Source: Camarhynchus parvulus (taxonomy: Eukaryota; Chordata; Aves; Passeriformes; Thraupidae). Taken from it: a stretch of DNA of 64,000 nucleotides. Below are positions 61,561 to 64,000 of this stretch, piece by piece. The position numbers and the translations under genes are program-made. Numbering within the stretch: position 1 is the stretch's first letter; each line of letters begins with the position of its first letter. The notes under the pieces are model-generated. The model was not told the origin of the DNA and did not search any database. It saw only the letters and a list, made by a program, of their open reading frames with translations. The stretch spans positions 8,567,321-8,631,320 of the forward strand of contig NC_044577.1 of assembly GCF_901933205.1 (NCBI RefSeq), written 5' to 3'.

Positions 61561-64000
61561 AAGGCCGTGTGGGGATGTGAGGCTGTCTGAAGCCTGAAGA
61601 GACTTTCTTAATGGAGTCCAACAAGATTAGTTGCCTTTCCCCACTACATGACTCTGTAAAAAAAGCAAATAAATCACTAACAGTCTCCTAATAGACTTAG
61701 CTCTGCTGTCCTGAATGAATATTGCTTGGAATAAGCTCTGCAATGGCTAACCCTGATATTGCCACAGTAACTTGTTTTTTTCAAGGCTGTGTAAAAGATT
61801 TCCCAGTTTTTGAAAGTGTTGTCCCTTGTCCTGTATGCAGGAGTGTAAAAGGCTTTCTGCTGGTGGGCTGGAGCCCAGTTACTAGAATGGTTTTCACCTG
61901 ATCATGTTCTCCAGCTGGATCTCTGAGGTGAAAGGGGTGAATGAAATTCCCTCCTTTCCTGTGAGTAACCCAATACATTCCTCCTCCAAGCCCGTTGTGT
62001 CAATGGATTTATTATGAACTGTGTGATATATTTATTGCTGCCTCACCTAATGCTCAGCTGTGTCTGGTGGAGCAGCCTGATTCTGACTAACCTGGCTGCA
62101 TCAATGCACAGAGCAGGGATTATTACCCCTTTTTCTGGGATTATCACATTTTATTTACCTTTTCTACTTTTTTTTAAATTTATGTTATTATTTACATTTT
62201 ATAATATCCTTCTGGGTTTTTTTTTGTAAATTATTTTTGTCTCTTCTGTACAAGCTCAATTTTAAGTATGTTACAAGATGGTGCTCCATTCCTTTGTTAG
62301 TGATCAGTGATCCCAGCAATTCAGTATGTGATCTGAGATGGAAAAAGTCTAAATAGTCCCATGAAATGGGAGAATAAAATTGATCAGGTAGTTGAAATGG
62401 CCATGCTTCAGAAGTTAGGAGAGAGGGACACAGATTGCAAAGGACTAGGGCTGAAGCTGTGGTCCTGCATGTGTCATGCCCAGGCAAGGGAATTGGGACA
62501 CTTGCTGAAATAACAAAGAGGAAGAAAACCACAAACCAAAGGAAGCCATAGGAAAAATGATTCCAGATAAGAAGTCAGCTCAGGATGGCAAGCCCAGCTC
62601 ACTGAGGCTGGATCTGATAAGCTCCTCTTTCCCAGTAATTGTGTCTGACCTGATTCACTCCCAGCTTTTTTGCAAATCTGGGTGCCACAGGGCATTTCTG
62701 CCATGCAGCAGATGGAATTGAGAAGCCAGTTCCTCTTCCCATGTTGAATCCCCACAAGACACCAGAGCCTGTGTGCAGTGTCAGATCTGGCCCTGCCTCT
62801 CACTGAAGGTGTGCAGGACCAGAGCTGAGGATCTCCTCCTTTCCTGCAGAGCAGGCTGCCTGCTGTGAGCTACATTGCTTTGTAGTAAATCAGGAATTAA
62901 CTAAAAGCAAGGATGACTCTTTCATGAGAGCAATTTCCTTTCAAAGGTCTCATTCTGCAGTGAGGGTTAGCCCATTAGACAGCTCTGTTTGTTCCCACTT
63001 AGTAACCCATCATACTCTCAAGCTGCATTTGTAGCAATCACCTAGAATTTCAGAAGTTTTATTAACTAGCACTTTGACAGACACTTCCTTGATATTTTTT
63101 ATGCAAGCAACACATTTTTGAAGTGATGGGTGATATACACTTTTGCATATATCTGTTTATTACAGTAGAGTGATAAAATGCTAAAGTGATAGAAATCAAA
63201 GCTTTTGATTATGTTATAGATTGGTCTGTTCTTTGCAGGAACTGTGGACCTTTATTAATGACAAAAATGGACCTTTATTAAAGACCAAAATTTGCCCTAG
63301 TTTTCCTCCAAGAGTTCTGGAGGGAGGGTGGTGTAGGACCTACCAAGTTGCTGTTTTGTGTGCTTATCCAAAGAAACTACTAAATAAAAATTATTGCTAT
63401 TTTGATAGAAGTAACACTGCAATTGACAATCAATGACTGACTTCAGAAGTTTTATGCCTCACTCAGCTGAATCAGAGTAGATGTTTGTGATATTATTGTC
63501 TTTTTTGTTAACAGATAAAAACTCCTTGCAAGGCAAAAAACTTAATACAACTGTAGCAGAAGTTAAATCTGGAAAAGTACCATGGATTTGCCACTGACTT
63601 TTGTTTTGATAAAGAGTATTTTATGTTCAGAATTCAGAACTCTGTTCTTCTAAAGTGGCTTGAGACATGCTTTATGCTTCAGGGGAAACTATTTCAATCA
63701 ACCCCAAAGCTAGAAGGGACTCACTCTAAATTCCCCTGTTAAAATAATGTCAAAGTATTATTAGCTAAAGCCTTTTTACAATTGGATTAAGAGCACCCGG
63801 TTCTCAATCCATGTTCTCAAGTTTTACTTATTTTATTTACAGATGGTTATCTAACAATGCTAAAAAAAAACAAATCAAAGGCTCCTCTTCTCCCCACACA
63901 ATACTTCACTTCTCAAAAACTGCTGTTTCCTTTTTTATATGGAAATAGAAGATTTTGTTCCTAACCTGTTAACAATAAATAATGATATTGGAAAAATCTC
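61561..64000. other. Non-coding stretch to window end
   Basis: No gene is supported. Minus-strand frames at 62188-62532 (114 codons) and 62474-62803 (109 codons) overlap each other in different phases and have no recognised domain. The 62.46-62.87 kb interval is GC-richer. A 2 x 23-bp tandem duplication lies at 63245-63290. Confidence 0.55.
63245..63290. repeat. Tandem duplication, 2 x 23 bp
   Basis: TGGACCTTTATTAATGACAA (first unit, 63245) is repeated as TGGACCTTTATTAAAGACCA (second unit, 63268). The first 14 bases are identical and most of the remainder matches. It is a local slippage duplication. Confidence 0.88.

Overview
The window looks like bird nuclear DNA, probably from a passerine, and I find no cellular protein-coding gene in it. 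The bird call rests on repeats: at least five or six segments match the 3' portion of CR1 LINEs, the dominant avian retrotransposon. They include the characteristic tail (TAGATGATC..CCTTCCAACCCAAACCA) on the plus strand and its mirror (TCATAGAATCATAGAAT-like) on the minus strand. One minus-strand tail has the form ATAGAATATTCTGAATTG..GACCCACAAAG, which I associate with passerine-type CR1s. The sequence is AT-rich with sparse CpG. Its open frames rarely exceed 100 codons and overlap in several frames, as expected by chance.

Layout. 1-10.5 kb: AT-rich non-coding DNA with two short CR1 tails (1097-1250 plus, 4232-4300 minus), two small tandem duplications and a long poly-T. 10.53-11.52 kb: the largest repeat, a 5'-truncated, decayed CR1 that keeps part of the reverse transcriptase region. 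11.5-31.5 kb: non-coding DNA with a CpG-bearing patch at 13.8 kb, a dense heat-shock-element-like cluster at about 19.98-20.02 kb and a CR1 fragment at 29.5 kb. 31.5-51.1 kb: several blocks rich in homeodomain/POU-type words (TAAT, ATTTGCAT, TGATTAATCA), separated by plainer sequence. They have the texture of vertebrate conserved non-coding elements (candidate enhancers). 51.7-52.9 kb: two CR1 pieces that may be halves of one element. 55.0-55.3 kb: a roughly 320-bp imperfect palindrome with an 18-bp perfect inverted core, the most distinctive structure here. 55.3-64 kb: further non-coding DNA, with GC-richer stretches around 59.2-60.0 and 62.5-62.9 kb.

The most economical reading is a gene desert or a very long intron, possibly in the regulatory domain of a developmental gene. 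The conserved-element calls are inference from base composition and motif texture; alignment to other amniotes would decide them. No rRNA, tRNA, CRISPR or bacterial-type operon was seen.
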